Assembly (NCBI GenBank): GCA_963712435.1
Contig: CAVQIB010000003.1
Coordinates: 1 to 64,000, forward strand
Reading direction: 5' to 3'
Source: Rhodoplanes sp963712435
Lineage (GTDB): Bacteria > Pseudomonadota > Alphaproteobacteria > Rhizobiales > Xanthobacteraceae
Length of the DNA: 64,000 nt
Below, piece after piece: positions 56,152 to 64,000 of this stretch; the first letter of the stretch is position 1; each line of letters opens with the position of its first letter. The translations under genes and the position numbers were made by a program. The notes below the pieces were generated by a model. That model saw only the letters and a list, made by a program, of their open reading frames with translations. It made no database searches and was not told where the DNA came from.

Positions 56152-57216
56152 CTATTCGAATGCAAAGACGCGCTTCCAATCGTTCTTGATGCTGATGACC
56201 GTCCAGCCCTGTTTTTTCGCTTCGTCGTACAGTCCTTGCGAGAAATAGCCGACCTTGGTGTCGGGCAGGCCCTGGGCGGGACCGTAGGCATATTCGCGCT
56301 CGGCGTCGTCGTGCAACACGATCATCGCAAGCCGCGCGTTGCGCCCCGCCTTGGCGTATTCCAGCATCTGCCGGTCGCCGGTCGAATTGCCGAACGCCGC
56401 AAACGGGCGGCGTCCGATCACGAGATAGATGTCCTCCGGCTTGCCGCTGAAATTGTCGTCGAGCAGGAGCTTCGGCTTGAGCGTGAGGAACGGCTTGCCG
56501 TCCGCGCCGTAGCCGTATTTGGTCGCCTCCGCCGAGCCGATCACCTGTTCGGGCGGAATGCCGTATACCCGTTCGGCGAAGACGCGCACGAAATCCTGTC
56601 CGCTCCCGGTGACGATATAGGTCCGGAAGCCCTTGGCGCGCAGGTGATTGATCAGTTCCTGCATGGGCTGGTAGGCGAGCTCGGTATAGGGCCGCTTCCA
56701 GCGCGGGTGCTGGGCGGTCTCGAGCCATTTGTTGGTGTCCGCCCGAAACGTCTCGACGCTCATCCCGGTGAAGGTGGCGGCGAAGATCGTTTCGATGTCC
56801 TTGGTCGACAGCTTCGCGATCGCCGCGCGGTCGCCCGAAAGAACGGTCTTGAACGGCTCGGTCTTGGCAAGCTCCGGCTTCGCCTTGGCGACCGCGGGCA
56901 CGCGATCGAAGGCATAGATCACCTGCGTGTACATCGGGTGCTCGACCCAGAGCGTGCCGTCCAGATCGAAGGTCGCGATGCGGTCCTCCGGCGCGACGAA
57001 ATTCGGATTTGCCGGATCGGTGGTGACGCGGACGAAGTCGACGATCGCCTGCTTGGCCGGCCCGTCGTTCCACGAACTCAGCGGGTCCGCCGTCGCGGTC
57101 TGCGCCTGCGCGAGGCCGCCGAGCGGCGCGGCAAGACCGGTCAGAACCGCCGCCAGCGCCGCAAGCGCCAGAAACGTGCGCCGCCCGAACCCGGCGGTGA
57201 AACGGGGCGACGTCAT
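56152..57216 (-). CDS. Exported HAD-family phosphatase
   Basis: 354 residues starting MTSPRFTAGFGRRTFLALAA at 57216. GRRTFLALAALAAVLTGLAA looks like a twin-arginine signal. HAD motif I is IATFDLDGTLW (D84, D86), motif II the Thr in RTYIVTGSGQDFVRVFA, motif III the Lys in LKPKLLLDDN, and motif IV the Asp pair near AFGNSTGDRQM. Family relatives are annotated as haloacid-dehalogenase-like hydrolases or acid phosphatases of the periplasm. Substrate unknown. Frame intact. Confidence 0.88.
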   Translation of the reverse strand: MTSPRFTAGFGRRTFLALAALAAVLTGLAAPLGGLAQAQTATADPLSSWNDGPAKQAIVDFVRVTTDPANPNFVAPEDRIATFDLDGTLWVEHPMYTQVIYAFDRVPAVAKAKPELAKTEPFKTVLSGDRAAIAKLSTKDIETIFAATFTGMSVETFRADTNKWLETAQHPRWKRPYTELAYQPMQELINHLRAKGFRTYIVTGSGQDFVRVFAERVYGIPPEQVIGSAEATKYGYGADGKPFLTLKPKLLLDDNFSGKPEDIYLVIGRRPFAAFGNSTGDRQMLEYAKAGRNARLAMIVLHDDAEREYAYGPAQGLPDTKVGYFSQGLYDEAKKQGWTVISIKNDWKRVFAFE

Positions 57217-57440
57217 GATGTCCTCCTTCGCGGAAACCCGGTCGAGACAATCAGCGCAAGGGCGCTCCGGCGGGACGGCCGAGCCGGCAGAGCGGACCAA
57301 ACAGGTTTGTAGCAAGCGGCGGAACACAATACGGTATCGCCCGTCAAGGGCTTTGCGCACCCGTCCCCTCCCCTCTATTCCGAAAAGACGCCGAACGGCC
57401 GCCGGAGGCGAGCCCGCGGCGCCGCCGGGAGCGCCGTCTA

Positions 57441-58514
57441 TCAGCCGGCGGGCTTGTCGAACACCATCACCTTGGAGACGAATGTCGTCACGTCGCGCCG
57501 GTGCGCGAGCCCGCACTGCTGCGCGATCGCGGCAAAGTCCTCGTCCACATAGCTGCGGTAATACGGCTCGTGGTAGTTCTGCGGGAAGCGTTCGAGCAGG
57601 CCGTCATAGTCGGGCGCGTCGCCGCGCTGCAGCGAGTCGAGGAGGATCAGCCGCCCGCCCGGCTTGAGGACGCGCGCGCACTCGGCGACCACCACGCGGC
57701 GCACCGGCGGCGGCAATTCGTGCACCATGAAGATGCTGGTGACGGCGTCGATGCTCTCGTCCGCCGCGGGGATCGCCTCGGCATTGGCGACGACGAGATC
57801 GACGCGCGCCCAGCGCCGCAGATGGCGGCGCGCGTGCCGGATATAGGCTTCCGACAGGTCGAGGCCGAGCGCGGGAAGCCGCGGCCAGGCCTGCTTGACG
57901 GAATTGAGGAAGCGGCCGGTGCCGCAGCCGATATCGATCAGGCGCAGGCTGCGCTGGTCGCGTCCGGCGAAGACTTCGTGCAATTCCGGCAGCGCCTGCC
58001 GGCGCATCGCATTGGCGGTGCCCTTGAACAGCACCTCGACCTGCGTGTCGTACCGGTCGGCCGATTCGTCGGTCATCCACCCGCCCGACTGGAAATGGAA
58101 GTTCTGCAGATAGTAGTCGGGACGCCGGCCGCGGGTCTCCTCGCTCAGCACCTCGCGGAAAGCGTTGTGCTCGCGCCGCCGATGGATCTCGGGCAGGTCG
58201 GCGAAGAACAGCTGCGAGCGACGCAGCCGGGTCAGCAGCGAGCCGTCGCGATCGTCCGGCAGGGGATAGATGCCGGCCTCGACATTCGCGATGTCCCGCT
58301 GCAGCAAGGCCAGCATATCGGCATAGATGCGCCGCTGGTCGGGCACGGGCGCATCCGACTTGGCGGGCGGACGCACGCTCTCCCGCTCGCGGCGCCGGGC
58401 CTCGGTCGCGAGCCGCCGCAGCACGAGGTCGTGACCGGCATACCAGGCAAGGCGCGGCAGCTGGCTCGCCGCATAGGCGAGGCGCGTGCCGAACGAGGAG
58501 AGTGGATCGGTCAT
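57441..58514 (-). CDS. Class I SAM-dependent methyltransferase
   Basis: 357 residues. The N-terminal 180 residues are specific to this subgroup (RRPDYYLQNFHFQSGGWMTD). The methyltransferase domain has motif I RLIDIGCGTGRFLNSVKQAW (192-200), the acidic residue in ALGLDLSEAYIRHAR, motif III-IV VVANAEAIPAADESIDAVTS IFMVHELP and post-motif GGRLILLDSLQRGD. Methyltransf_11 type, acting on a small molecule or lipid; substrate unknown. Frame intact, flanked by the phosphatase (same strand). Confidence 0.88.
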   Translation of the reverse strand: MTDPLSSFGTRLAYAASQLPRLAWYAGHDLVLRRLATEARRRERESVRPPAKSDAPVPDQRRIYADMLALLQRDIANVEAGIYPLPDDRDGSLLTRLRRSQLFFADLPEIHRRREHNAFREVLSEETRGRRPDYYLQNFHFQSGGWMTDESADRYDTQVEVLFKGTANAMRRQALPELHEVFAGRDQRSLRLIDIGCGTGRFLNSVKQAWPRLPALGLDLSEAYIRHARRHLRRWARVDLVVANAEAIPAADESIDAVTSIFMVHELPPPVRRVVVAECARVLKPGGRLILLDSLQRGDAPDYDGLLERFPQNYHEPYYRSYVDEDFAAIAQQCGLAHRRDVTTFVSKVMVFDKPAG

Positions 58515-58682
58515 AGGTGGGGGTCCGAAGAGGCAAATGACTCGCCGTTATATGGTCCGATCCGGCGCATGCGCCAGACCGCGCGATCGCCCAAGCGAGG
58601 GCTCCGAGCGCCGACGGTAACGCGCCACCGGAGCAAGCGTGAGCCAAGCGCGGCCGCGCAACGCGTTGCAGGCTGCGCGCCG

Positions 58683-59537
58683 CTATTGCTGCAGGAAGCT
58701 CACGACGACCCCGTTCGCGGCGGTCGCCGGCGCGCTCACCACGTCGCCATGGGCGACGGCAAGCGAGCCCAGCATGTCGGCCGCGGCCGACAGATCGGCC
58801 GTGCCGATGACGAGGGCCGCCGCTCCCTCGCGCGCCGCCGCCCGCACGCACGACGTCGGGATAGCGCTTGGCGAAACTCGCCTGATCATAGAACACGAAA
58901 ACCGCTCGCTTGCCGCCCGAGGGCACGCGCCAGGCGTCGCGGATGGCGGAGACCGGCTCGTCGATCAATCGGCCGAGATGTTCCGCCGCGGCCTTGGGCT
59001 GGGCCGAAAGGATCTCGATTCGCGCGATGCCGACCGCCCCGTTGGCGTGCTTGTTGAGTTCGGGAATCGAAACGCGCGTCGGGCGTCAGATGCTGGCACG
59101 CGAAAATGGGCATGCCGCCGGGCGCTTCGTTGCGCGGCCAGAGGAAGACGGAGAATTCTGGCCTCGCCCTTGCCGCCGCCGGGCAGATCCACAGGCCGGC
59201 CGAAATCAACCGGGCCGACCGCATCGACCCCGCGGCTCTTCAATTCGGCGACCCCGCCGGCGGCGTCGTCGGAGGTGAACGCCGTGCGCTCGATGCCTTC
59301 GCCCATGCTCAGGAAGTTCCGCGTGGGCTTGTTCTGATTCGTCGCGGCGACGACGCCGAGCAGTTCGAGATAGTCCTCGCGGAAAACGATCGTGTAGTTG
59401 GCGGTGCCCATTTGCGGCGAATGCGCGCCGCGGGGGGACAGGGCAAAGCCCAGACGCTTCCATCGGGCGGCCGAGGCGTTGAGGTCGCGCACCGCGATGA
59501 CCACATGGTCCGCGCCGAGACTATGCTTCAGCGGCAC
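58683..59537 (-). CDS. VOC (glyoxalase-like) family protein, frameshifted
   Basis: It starts at a GTG at 59537: PLKHSLGADHVVIAVRDLNA SAARWKRLGFALSPRGAH, then YTIVFREDYLELLGVVAATN and MGEGIERTAFTSDDAAGGVA ELKSRGVDAVGPVDFGRPVD. Breaks near 59155, 59080, 59010 and 58855 separate FSVFLWPRNEAPGGMPIFAC QHLTPD, then AVFVFYDQASFAKRYPDVV and the end AAADMLGSLAVAHGDVVSAP. Glyoxalase_3-like proteins of about 285 residues have this two-module arrangement with His and Glu metal ligands. Function unknown. Confidence 0.78.
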
Positions 59538-59845
59538 AAGGCCGTTCCTTCTGCGATACGGGCGAAGCGTTCGTCCCCCGCGGGCCGGTCGGGCGCACAC
59601 CGGTGCTCGACCGGCGCGCGCCGCGCTCTCCCATGCACACATAGCGCAAGAATTGCGCCCGATCACGCACAGACGCGCCGCCATCCCCTGCGCTCTGAAT
59701 GCTGCCCGTCCGCTCCGGCCGTAGCGTTGTGCGGACGACAGTAGACAGCCGACGGCATCCGAGTAATTGAAGCCAATGTGGTTTCGTTCGCTAAAATCCT
59801 GTTATGTAGCCGAATGCGTAGCCGTCGCCACGGAGAACAGGTCAA
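59538..59845. other. 308-base gap; start of a lower-G+C patch
   Basis: No gene seen. From about 59760 the base composition drops visibly (AATTGAAGCCAATGTGGTTT), and this continues through the TIR gene to about 60720. Confidence 0.4.
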
Positions 59846-60700
59846 TCAATCAACGCTGTCTTTAATCGTTGCCACCTCGATGAAAATCGACGGGTCAACC
59901 AAGGCCGATCCGAACCGACCAAGTTTACCTTCTATGGTGACGTGTCGGTTGACCCATTCCACAAGCTGAGGGTCGTCCGAAATGAGGACGATTTTACCGC
60001 ATTTGTAGCAGACTTCTCCGTCCCACAAGGATAGCGGTGTATCGAGCTGCAGGAAGAAACCCTTAGCTGCTCGTCGCTCGCTTCCTTTTGCTACTTCATG
60101 ATGCATGGTGATACGACCTGAAGCTGTCACTTCGGGAGAGTTGTCGTAGTCGACCCGGAAAGAGGTCGGTGAACCCGGCAAAGGAGGACGAACCGCTGGC
60201 AGCGGCTGGCTATGCCCCATGAGCGCGTCAGTCTGTTCCATTTCGTCGAATAAGACCCCGCGATCGGCGTAGATTTTACCCGGGAAAGGCGGGCGAGTAT
60301 CCGGTGCTTTCGGCGGCTCCAAGAAGGCGAGCAGTGCAGTCTCCGCATCAACCTCGGCAAGGCCGACCAGCGAAAGCCGCTTGAGCGGGCTCACCAGCAG
60401 CGGCCAGGCAGTGACCTCCTCCACCTCGACCGGCACAAGAAACCGCTTGCAACCCTCTGGGTCTTGCCAGAAAGCAGCGTTCCGCTCCGCCCCCGAATAG
60501 ATTGCTGCTGTGTAGGCATCGGTGAACACGCCGAGCAAACAGTCGGCGGCTTCCAAGCTTTGGTTCATCCACTGCGGGATGTTCTGGCCCGCACCAATCT
60601 CCCATTCATGGATTAACGGCTCGTGCCCATTGTCGCGCAAAGTGACACCGATCCACTCTGCCCAAGCGCGATCCCGCGCTGTGTAGCTAATCTTGGCCAA
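59846..60700 (-). CDS. TIR-domain protein with C-terminal DUF4431-like domain
   Basis: TIR domains in bacteria are typically NAD+-cleaving immune or toxin modules. I choose TTG 60700 as start because GAGGGGAG lies 6 bases before it and it gives the usual opening (translated MAKISYTARDRAWAEWIGVT); the ATG at 60763 is 21 codons upstream. The TIR fold covers about the first 115 residues, with the likely catalytic Glu in AIYSGAERNAAFW. A linker of about 80 residues follows. The C-terminal 100 residues (GRITMHHEVAKGSERRAAKG FFLQLDTPLSLW, then EWVNRHVTIEGKLGRFGSAL VDPSIFIEV) resemble DUF4431, an OB-like domain. Lower G+C and A/T-rich codons suggest acquisition. Intact frame. No second defence gene is visible beside it. 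Confidence 0.8.
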   Translation of the reverse strand: MAKISYTARDRAWAEWIGVTLRDNGHEPLIHEWEIGAGQNIPQWMNQSLEAADCLLGVFTDAYTAAIYSGAERNAAFWQDPEGCKRFLVPVEVEEVTAWPLLVSPLKRLSLVGLAEVDAETALLAFLEPPKAPDTRPPFPGKIYADRGVLFDEMEQTDALMGHSQPLPAVRPPLPGSPTSFRVDYDNSPEVTASGRITMHHEVAKGSERRAAKGFFLQLDTPLSLWDGEVCYKCGKIVLISDDPQLVEWVNRHVTIEGKLGRFGSALVDPSIFIEVATIKDSVD

Positions 60701-60812
60701 AAACGCTCCCCTCGTAATGCAAGGACGCAGTAATAGACCCGTACTTGGTTGATTTGGGCACACCTCACGCGGCTAAGGATCGTTGCCCTTCTGAACGCTC
60801 CTGCTTTGCGCG

Positions 60813-60982
60813 TCAACGCGGTGCGAGTTCGCCGTACCAAAAGGCGACTGTCACGCCGCCATCCATGAGGATGTCACTGCAGGTGATGAAACCACCGTCG
60901 GAACCCATGAGCAGCGCGCCGACCTCCGGGCGATCGCTTGACCGATCTGACCCGCTCCTATCACGACAACGACATTTTGCAT
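60813..60982 (-). pseudogene. SDR family dehydrogenase with large internal deletion
   Basis: The N-terminal 20 residues MQNVVVVIGAGQIGQAIARR (Rossmann GxGxxGxxIA motif, start ATG 60982) run after one frameshift directly into the C-terminal 38 residues PEVGALLMGSDGGFITCSDI LMDGGVTVAFWYGELAPR with a stop at 60813. In intact classical SDRs about 200 residues, including the SYK catalytic residues, lie between. So both ends of one gene are present and its middle is missing. Either a clean deletion or an assembly collapse. Confidence 0.8.
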
Positions 60983-61071
60983 GGCGTTTCCTCGGGGAGA
61001 GTTGATTCGACGTTGGCGGACGTACTTCGACATGAAGGCTGACGAAGCATGCGCTCGCAGTCGGATTTGCG

Positions 61072-61396
61072 TGGTGCGGGCGGCCGGAGTTCGAACCGGC
61101 ACGGCGATTGCTCGCCGAGGGATTTTCTTACCAGCTACGGCTTTCGCCGCCTCGCCGGATGCAGTTCTGCACGTCGGCGCGTTTGTGGTCTGGACTATAC
61201 CTTCACCCTAGCGCGTTCGCGCCTTAGGCGCTGCCCGTCTAGTCTCTACACCTTCCCCTGCGCGTTCGCGCCGGGGCTTGGCTCGGGATTGCCTGTGACC
61301 GGTTCCCCCGAATTTGGGCAGTTCTGCGCCGCGGGTTTCCCCGCGGGCACTCAAAGCGTTCAAGTCCCTTGCGTCTACCAGTTCCGCCACGCCCGC
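61072..61396 (-). tRNA. tRNA-Leu(UAA) interrupted by a group I intron
   Basis: Exon 1 is 61396-61362 (GCGGGCGTGGCGG... to AAGGGACTT). Exon 2 is 61126-61072 (AAAATCCCTCGGCGAGC... to CGCCCGCACCA, with encoded CCA). Spliced, they give a 7-bp acceptor stem GCGGGCG/CGCCCGC, anticodon stem AGGGA/TCCCT and loop C-U-U-A-A-A-A with anticodon UAA, plus a long class II variable arm (CGGCGAGCAATCGCCG). The intron follows U34. The T arm reads GCCGG-TTCGAACT-CCGGC, one base too many for a 7-nt T loop, probably a sequencing insertion. Confidence 0.93.
61127..61361 (-). ncRNA. Group I self-splicing intron (IC3-like) in tRNA-Leu
   Basis: 235 nt. The 5' splice site is ACTT^G; exon ACUU pairs with the internal guide GAGU shortly inside (GAACGCTTTGAGTG), giving the required U-G wobble at the cut. 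Core elements in order on the minus strand: P AATTCGGGGGAACC (61314-61301), Q AATCCCGAGCCAAGCC (61290-61275), R TAGAGACTAGACGGGCAG (about 61249-61231), S AAGGTATAGTCCAGACC (61203-61187). GACTA in R pairs with TAGTC in S to form P7. The last intron base is G (omega-G). No homing endonuclease is encoded, so mobility would depend on other means such as reverse splicing. Confidence 0.93.
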
Positions 61397-61752
61397 ATGT
61401 GGCCCAATCTATCAATCAGGGCTTTGTGCGCCAACGGAAAAGCTCGAGCATGTGAATCCGCTCGCCGGAAGGCGCGTCCCGCCCCTGCCCTCTTTCGGGG
61501 CCGCGGCTGGCGGTTCGATCGCCGCCGCCTGATCAACGCCCGGCGCGCGCTCGCCGCAGAACCGCAAGCGCAAGCGCCGGCCCTGCTCCCCGGTGAGGGC
61601 TGAGTTGAACCGGCTCGCGGCGGGTCTGAGACAGCGCTTCAACTCCTGCGGACGTGGTCATGTTCTTACTGGCGCCGTCGACCTTCGACACGGCGGCGGC
61701 GGCGCCGCTTGCCATTGGCGCGCGCCGCCGGTCCCGTTATAAGGGAGGCGGA
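61397..61752. other. 356-base spacer between two divergent tRNA-Leu genes
   Basis: No supported gene. The promoters of both tRNA genes must lie here; TATAAGGGAGGCGGAGC just before 61753 could include the -10 of the plus-strand tRNA. Several short open frames are composition noise. Confidence 0.4.
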
Positions 61753-61834
61753 GCGGGTGTGGCGGAACTGGTAGACGCGCACGACTCAAAATCGTGTTCC
61801 GCAAGGAGTGTCGGTTCGATTCCGACCACCCGCA
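61753..61834 (+). tRNA. tRNA-Leu(CAA)
   Basis: GCGGGTGTGGCGGAACTGGT leads into the anticodon arm CACGA-CTCAAAA-TCGTG, anticodon CAA. The long variable arm (TTCCGCAAGGAGT region) is class II. T arm GTCGG-TTCGATT-CCGAC has a normal 7-nt loop, acceptor GCGGGTG/CACCCGC, discriminator A. The following CCG shows that CCA is not encoded, unlike its neighbour. It is uninterrupted and lies 357 bases from the intron-bearing tRNA-Leu on the other strand. Confidence 0.95.
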
Positions 61835-61925
61835 CCGATCTGGTCGGATGCCGATCCGCTGGCGGGACTCGCCCGAGCGGAATTCGCTGCCCCGCAATTC
61901 GGGTATCGTTGAGACTGCTGCCCGC

Positions 61926-62462
61926 TCAGGCTTCGGCGGCGCGCGCGCGCCGCATCCCCTCCGCGATCATCCGCTCGGCCGCGGCGGGGCCGTCCCAGCG
62001 CACCACCTTGACCCACTTGCCGGGCTCCAGATCCTTATAGTGCTGGAAGAAGTGCGCGATCTTTTCGAGCAGCGTCAGCGGCAGGTCCTCATAGGTGCGG
62101 ATATTGGTGTAGAAGGGATGCAGCGCGTCGGTGGGAACCGCGATGATCTTTTCGTCGCCGCCGGCTTCGTCGGTCATCAGCAGCACGCCGACCGGCCGGC
62201 AGCGGATCACCGCGCCCGGCACCACCGGCGCCTGCGTCACCACCAGCACGTCGACCGGGTCGCCGTCCTCCGACAGCGTATGCGGCACGAAGCCGTAGTT
62301 CCCGGGGTAGAACATCGCCGTATGCAGAAAGCGGTCGATGAACATCGCGCCGGACTCCTTGTCCAGCTCGTATTTGACCGGCTCGCCCCCTTGCGGAATT
62401 TCGATCACCGCATTGATTTCGGACGGCGGATTGCGCCCGGTCGGTATTTTGGAAATATCCAT
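61926..62462 (-). CDS. ppa: Inorganic pyrophosphatase
   Basis: Family I soluble pyrophosphatase. 178 residues from MDISKIPTGRNPPSEINAVI at 62462. The active-site segments are EIPQGGEPVKYELDKESGAM (K, E), FYPGNYGFVPHTLSEDGDPV DVLV (Y, DGDPxDVLV with the metal-binding Asp) and EKIAHFFQHYKDLEPGKWVK V. Length and motifs are normal; frame intact. Divergent from the tRNA-Leu(CAA) and downstream of chrA. Confidence 0.96.
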   Translation of the reverse strand: MDISKIPTGRNPPSEINAVIEIPQGGEPVKYELDKESGAMFIDRFLHTAMFYPGNYGFVPHTLSEDGDPVDVLVVTQAPVVPGAVIRCRPVGVLLMTDEAGGDEKIIAVPTDALHPFYTNIRTYEDLPLTLLEKIAHFFQHYKDLEPGKWVKVVRWDGPAAAERMIAEGMRRARAAEA

Positions 62463-62614
62463 TTTCAACTGATCTCCAGCACGTTGCATCGGCGTTGACG
62501 CCGGCTCCTGCGGCGCTGCGGCTTCATCGAAGTGCATCTGTCCGTGGAGTCTCTCGTATAGCTGTCCAACTTCCCGCAGTCGCCGGCAATGGCCGAAAGT
62601 CTTGGAAAAAACCC

Positions 62615-63845
62615 TCAGCCGGCCAAGACCGCGCCTCCCGCTGCGCAGAGCAGGACCACGAGCCAAGGCGGCGTCCGCCACATGATACAGGAGCAGGAAC
62701 GCGCCCGCCGCGAGCGCAAAGTCGCCCGCATTGAGAATGCCGGCGGTCCAGACGGGATGGTAGAGCGCGGCGAGCAGCAGGCCGACGACGGCGGCGTTCA
62801 CGCCGCGCAACGCCGCCTGCGCCGCGGGCCGCCGGCGCAGCTCCTCCCAGAACGGCAGCGCGCCGAACAGGAGCAGGAAGGACGGCAGGAAGATCGCGAC
62901 GAGGCACAGACGCCGCTCCCGCCCAGCCGTTCGGCGCCGGGCCCATCACCGCGCCGAGATAGGCCGCGAAGGTGAACAAGCGGCCCGGGCACCGCCTGCG
63001 CCGCGCCATAGCCCGCGAGGAAGGTGTCGTTGCTCACCCAGCCGGGCGGGACGACCGCGGCCTGCAGCAGCGGCAGGACGACATGGCCGCCGCCGAACAC
63101 GAGCGAGCCGGCCCGGTAGAAGGCATCGAACAGCTTGATGGATTGCGCCTCCGTCGCCGCGGCGAGAACGGGCAAGCCGACCAGGAGCAGGCAGAACATC
63201 GCGAGGAACGCCGCGCCCGCCGCATATCCCACATTCAGCGGCAGCGAGACCTGGTTGGCCGGCGCGGCCGCACGCAGCCGCCAGATCCCGAAGAGCCCGC
63301 CGAGAAGCGATCGCGGCGATCTGCGCCCAGGCGCTCGGGATCAGCAGCACGATCGCCGCGGCCGCGACCGCAAGCGTGGCGCGCTCGCGGTCGGGCGCGA
63401 GCGTGCGCATCATCCCGAGCACCGCCTGCGCCACCACCGCCACCGCCGCCACCTTGAGTCCGTGAATCCAGCCGAGCGCCGGACAGGTCCGCCCAGCGCG
63501 CTCACGCCGTAGGCGAACAGCACGAGCGCGAGCGCCGACGGCAGCGTGAAGCCAAGCCATGCGGCGAGCGCCCCGAGATAGCCCGCGCGCGAACAGCCCG
63601 ATCGAAATGCCGACCTGGCTGGAGGCGGGCCCCGGCAGGAACTGGCAGAGCGCGACGAGGTCGGCATAGGCGTGATCGTCGAGCCATTGCCGGCGCGCCA
63701 CGAACTCCTCGCGGAAATAGCCGAGATGCGCGACCGGCCCGCCGAACGAGGTGAGCCCGAGCCGCGTGAAGGCCGCCAGCACCTCTGCGGCATTGCCGGG
63801 CGACGGCGTATGAACGGCCGCCTGCGTTACATCTTCCGCAGCCAT
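62615..63845 (-). CDS. chrA: Chromate efflux transporter (CHR family), frameshifted
   Basis: Two-domain (long-chain) CHR transporter. It starts MAAEDVTQAAVHTPSPGNAA at 63845. The first CHR signature is LTSFGGPVAHLGYFREEFVA RRQWLDDHAYADLVALCQFL PGPASSQVGISIG. The second half repeats it: GSLVFGGGHVVLPLLQAAVV PPGWVSNDTFLAGYGAAQAV PGPL. The end, RTPPWLVVLLCAAGGAVLAG, is in another frame. Indels near 63590, 63480, 63310, 62980, 62930 and 62660. About 410 codons, the usual size. Possible chromate export or a related anion function; no chrB regulator is visible. Confidence 0.9.
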
Positions 63846-63954
63846 GCGTGGTCCCAGCCAACCGGCGAGTTCCGGCGCTGCAGAATTACCACGGGCCGCG
63901 TGTCGGAAACCACGGCTTCCGTTAGAGCATGATGGCGGCTGGGCGAGCCTCTCG

Positions 63955-64000
63955 TCAAAGCTCCGGACTGAGCACCAGATCGATCAGGAACGGCTTGTCG
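63955..64000 (-). CDS. C-terminal end of a gene cut by the window edge
   Basis: DKPFLIDLVLSPEL followed by TGA at 63955. KPFLID.V.SPE.. is the kind of C-terminus found in thiamine-pyrophosphate-dependent enzymes such as acetolactate synthase-like proteins, but 14 residues are too few to be certain. Confidence 0.35.
   Translation of the reverse strand, partial: DKPFLIDLVLSPEL

Overview
The window is best read as a draft long-read (nanopore-type) contig. About 61 kb come from a high-G+C alphaproteobacterium, almost certainly Hyphomicrobiales (Rhizobiales; Bradyrhizobiaceae/Xanthobacteraceae-like). Indicators are the aapJQMP general amino-acid ABC operon, the purL-bolA-grxD order, clpS-clpA, a phasin, a GAAC-N7-GAAC SOS box upstream of recA, DUF1489 and DUF3455 proteins, and Hyphomicrobiales-style dispersed GC-rich repeats. 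The first 2.6 kb do not belong to it. Positions 1 to about 2036 look actinobacterial (cupin, 2-keto-4-pentenoate hydratase, MOSC protein, end of a Zn alcohol dehydrogenase). About 2041-2586 is an internal piece of a hybrid histidine kinase. It ends in a sequence closely resembling the nanopore ligation adapter (2587-2613) plus a run of 31 A (2617-2647). The alphaproteobacterial contig then starts in the middle of a metallophosphoesterase gene.

Layout: 2.6-7.5 kb, phosphoesterase, DUF378 protein, then grxD, bolA and purL on the minus strand. 7.7-16.1 kb, small secreted protein, pssA, YidB-like protein, AI-2E-family permease, lytic transglycosylase, azlCD, clpA and clpS. 17-25 kb, phasin, D,D-carboxypeptidase with SPOR domain, a J-domain/VWA pair, panC, DUF1489 protein, small secreted proteins and a decapitated racemase. 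25.3-32.3 kb, repeats, recA with SOS promoter, alaS, DUF3455 protein, icd. 32.5-44.7 kb, two methyltransferases (one a TrmJ-DUF559 fusion), aapJQMP, cystathionine beta-lyase and a lipid/glycan cluster (LAB_N, GT2, PAP2, GT39). 44.9-52.5 kb, pbpC and a thioester-containing alpha-2-macroglobulin. 52.8-59.5 kb, radical SAM protein, IS5 remnant, truncated enolase-superfamily gene, phosphatase, methyltransferase, VOC protein. 59.8-64 kb, a lower-G+C TIR-domain gene, an internally deleted SDR gene, an intron-containing tRNA-Leu(UAA), tRNA-Leu(CAA), ppa and chrA.

The most interesting biological feature is a 235-nt group I intron splitting tRNA-Leu after U34 of its UAA anticodon, the insertion point known from cyanobacteria and plastids. 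The TIR protein, with a C-terminal domain resembling DUF4431, lies close by.

Many essential genes (purL, icd, alaS, aapQ, aapM, aapJ) are broken by single-base indels, whereas recA, pssA, panC and others are intact. The frameshifts are therefore most likely sequencing errors, and broken genes are given below as one CDS spanning the whole gene.
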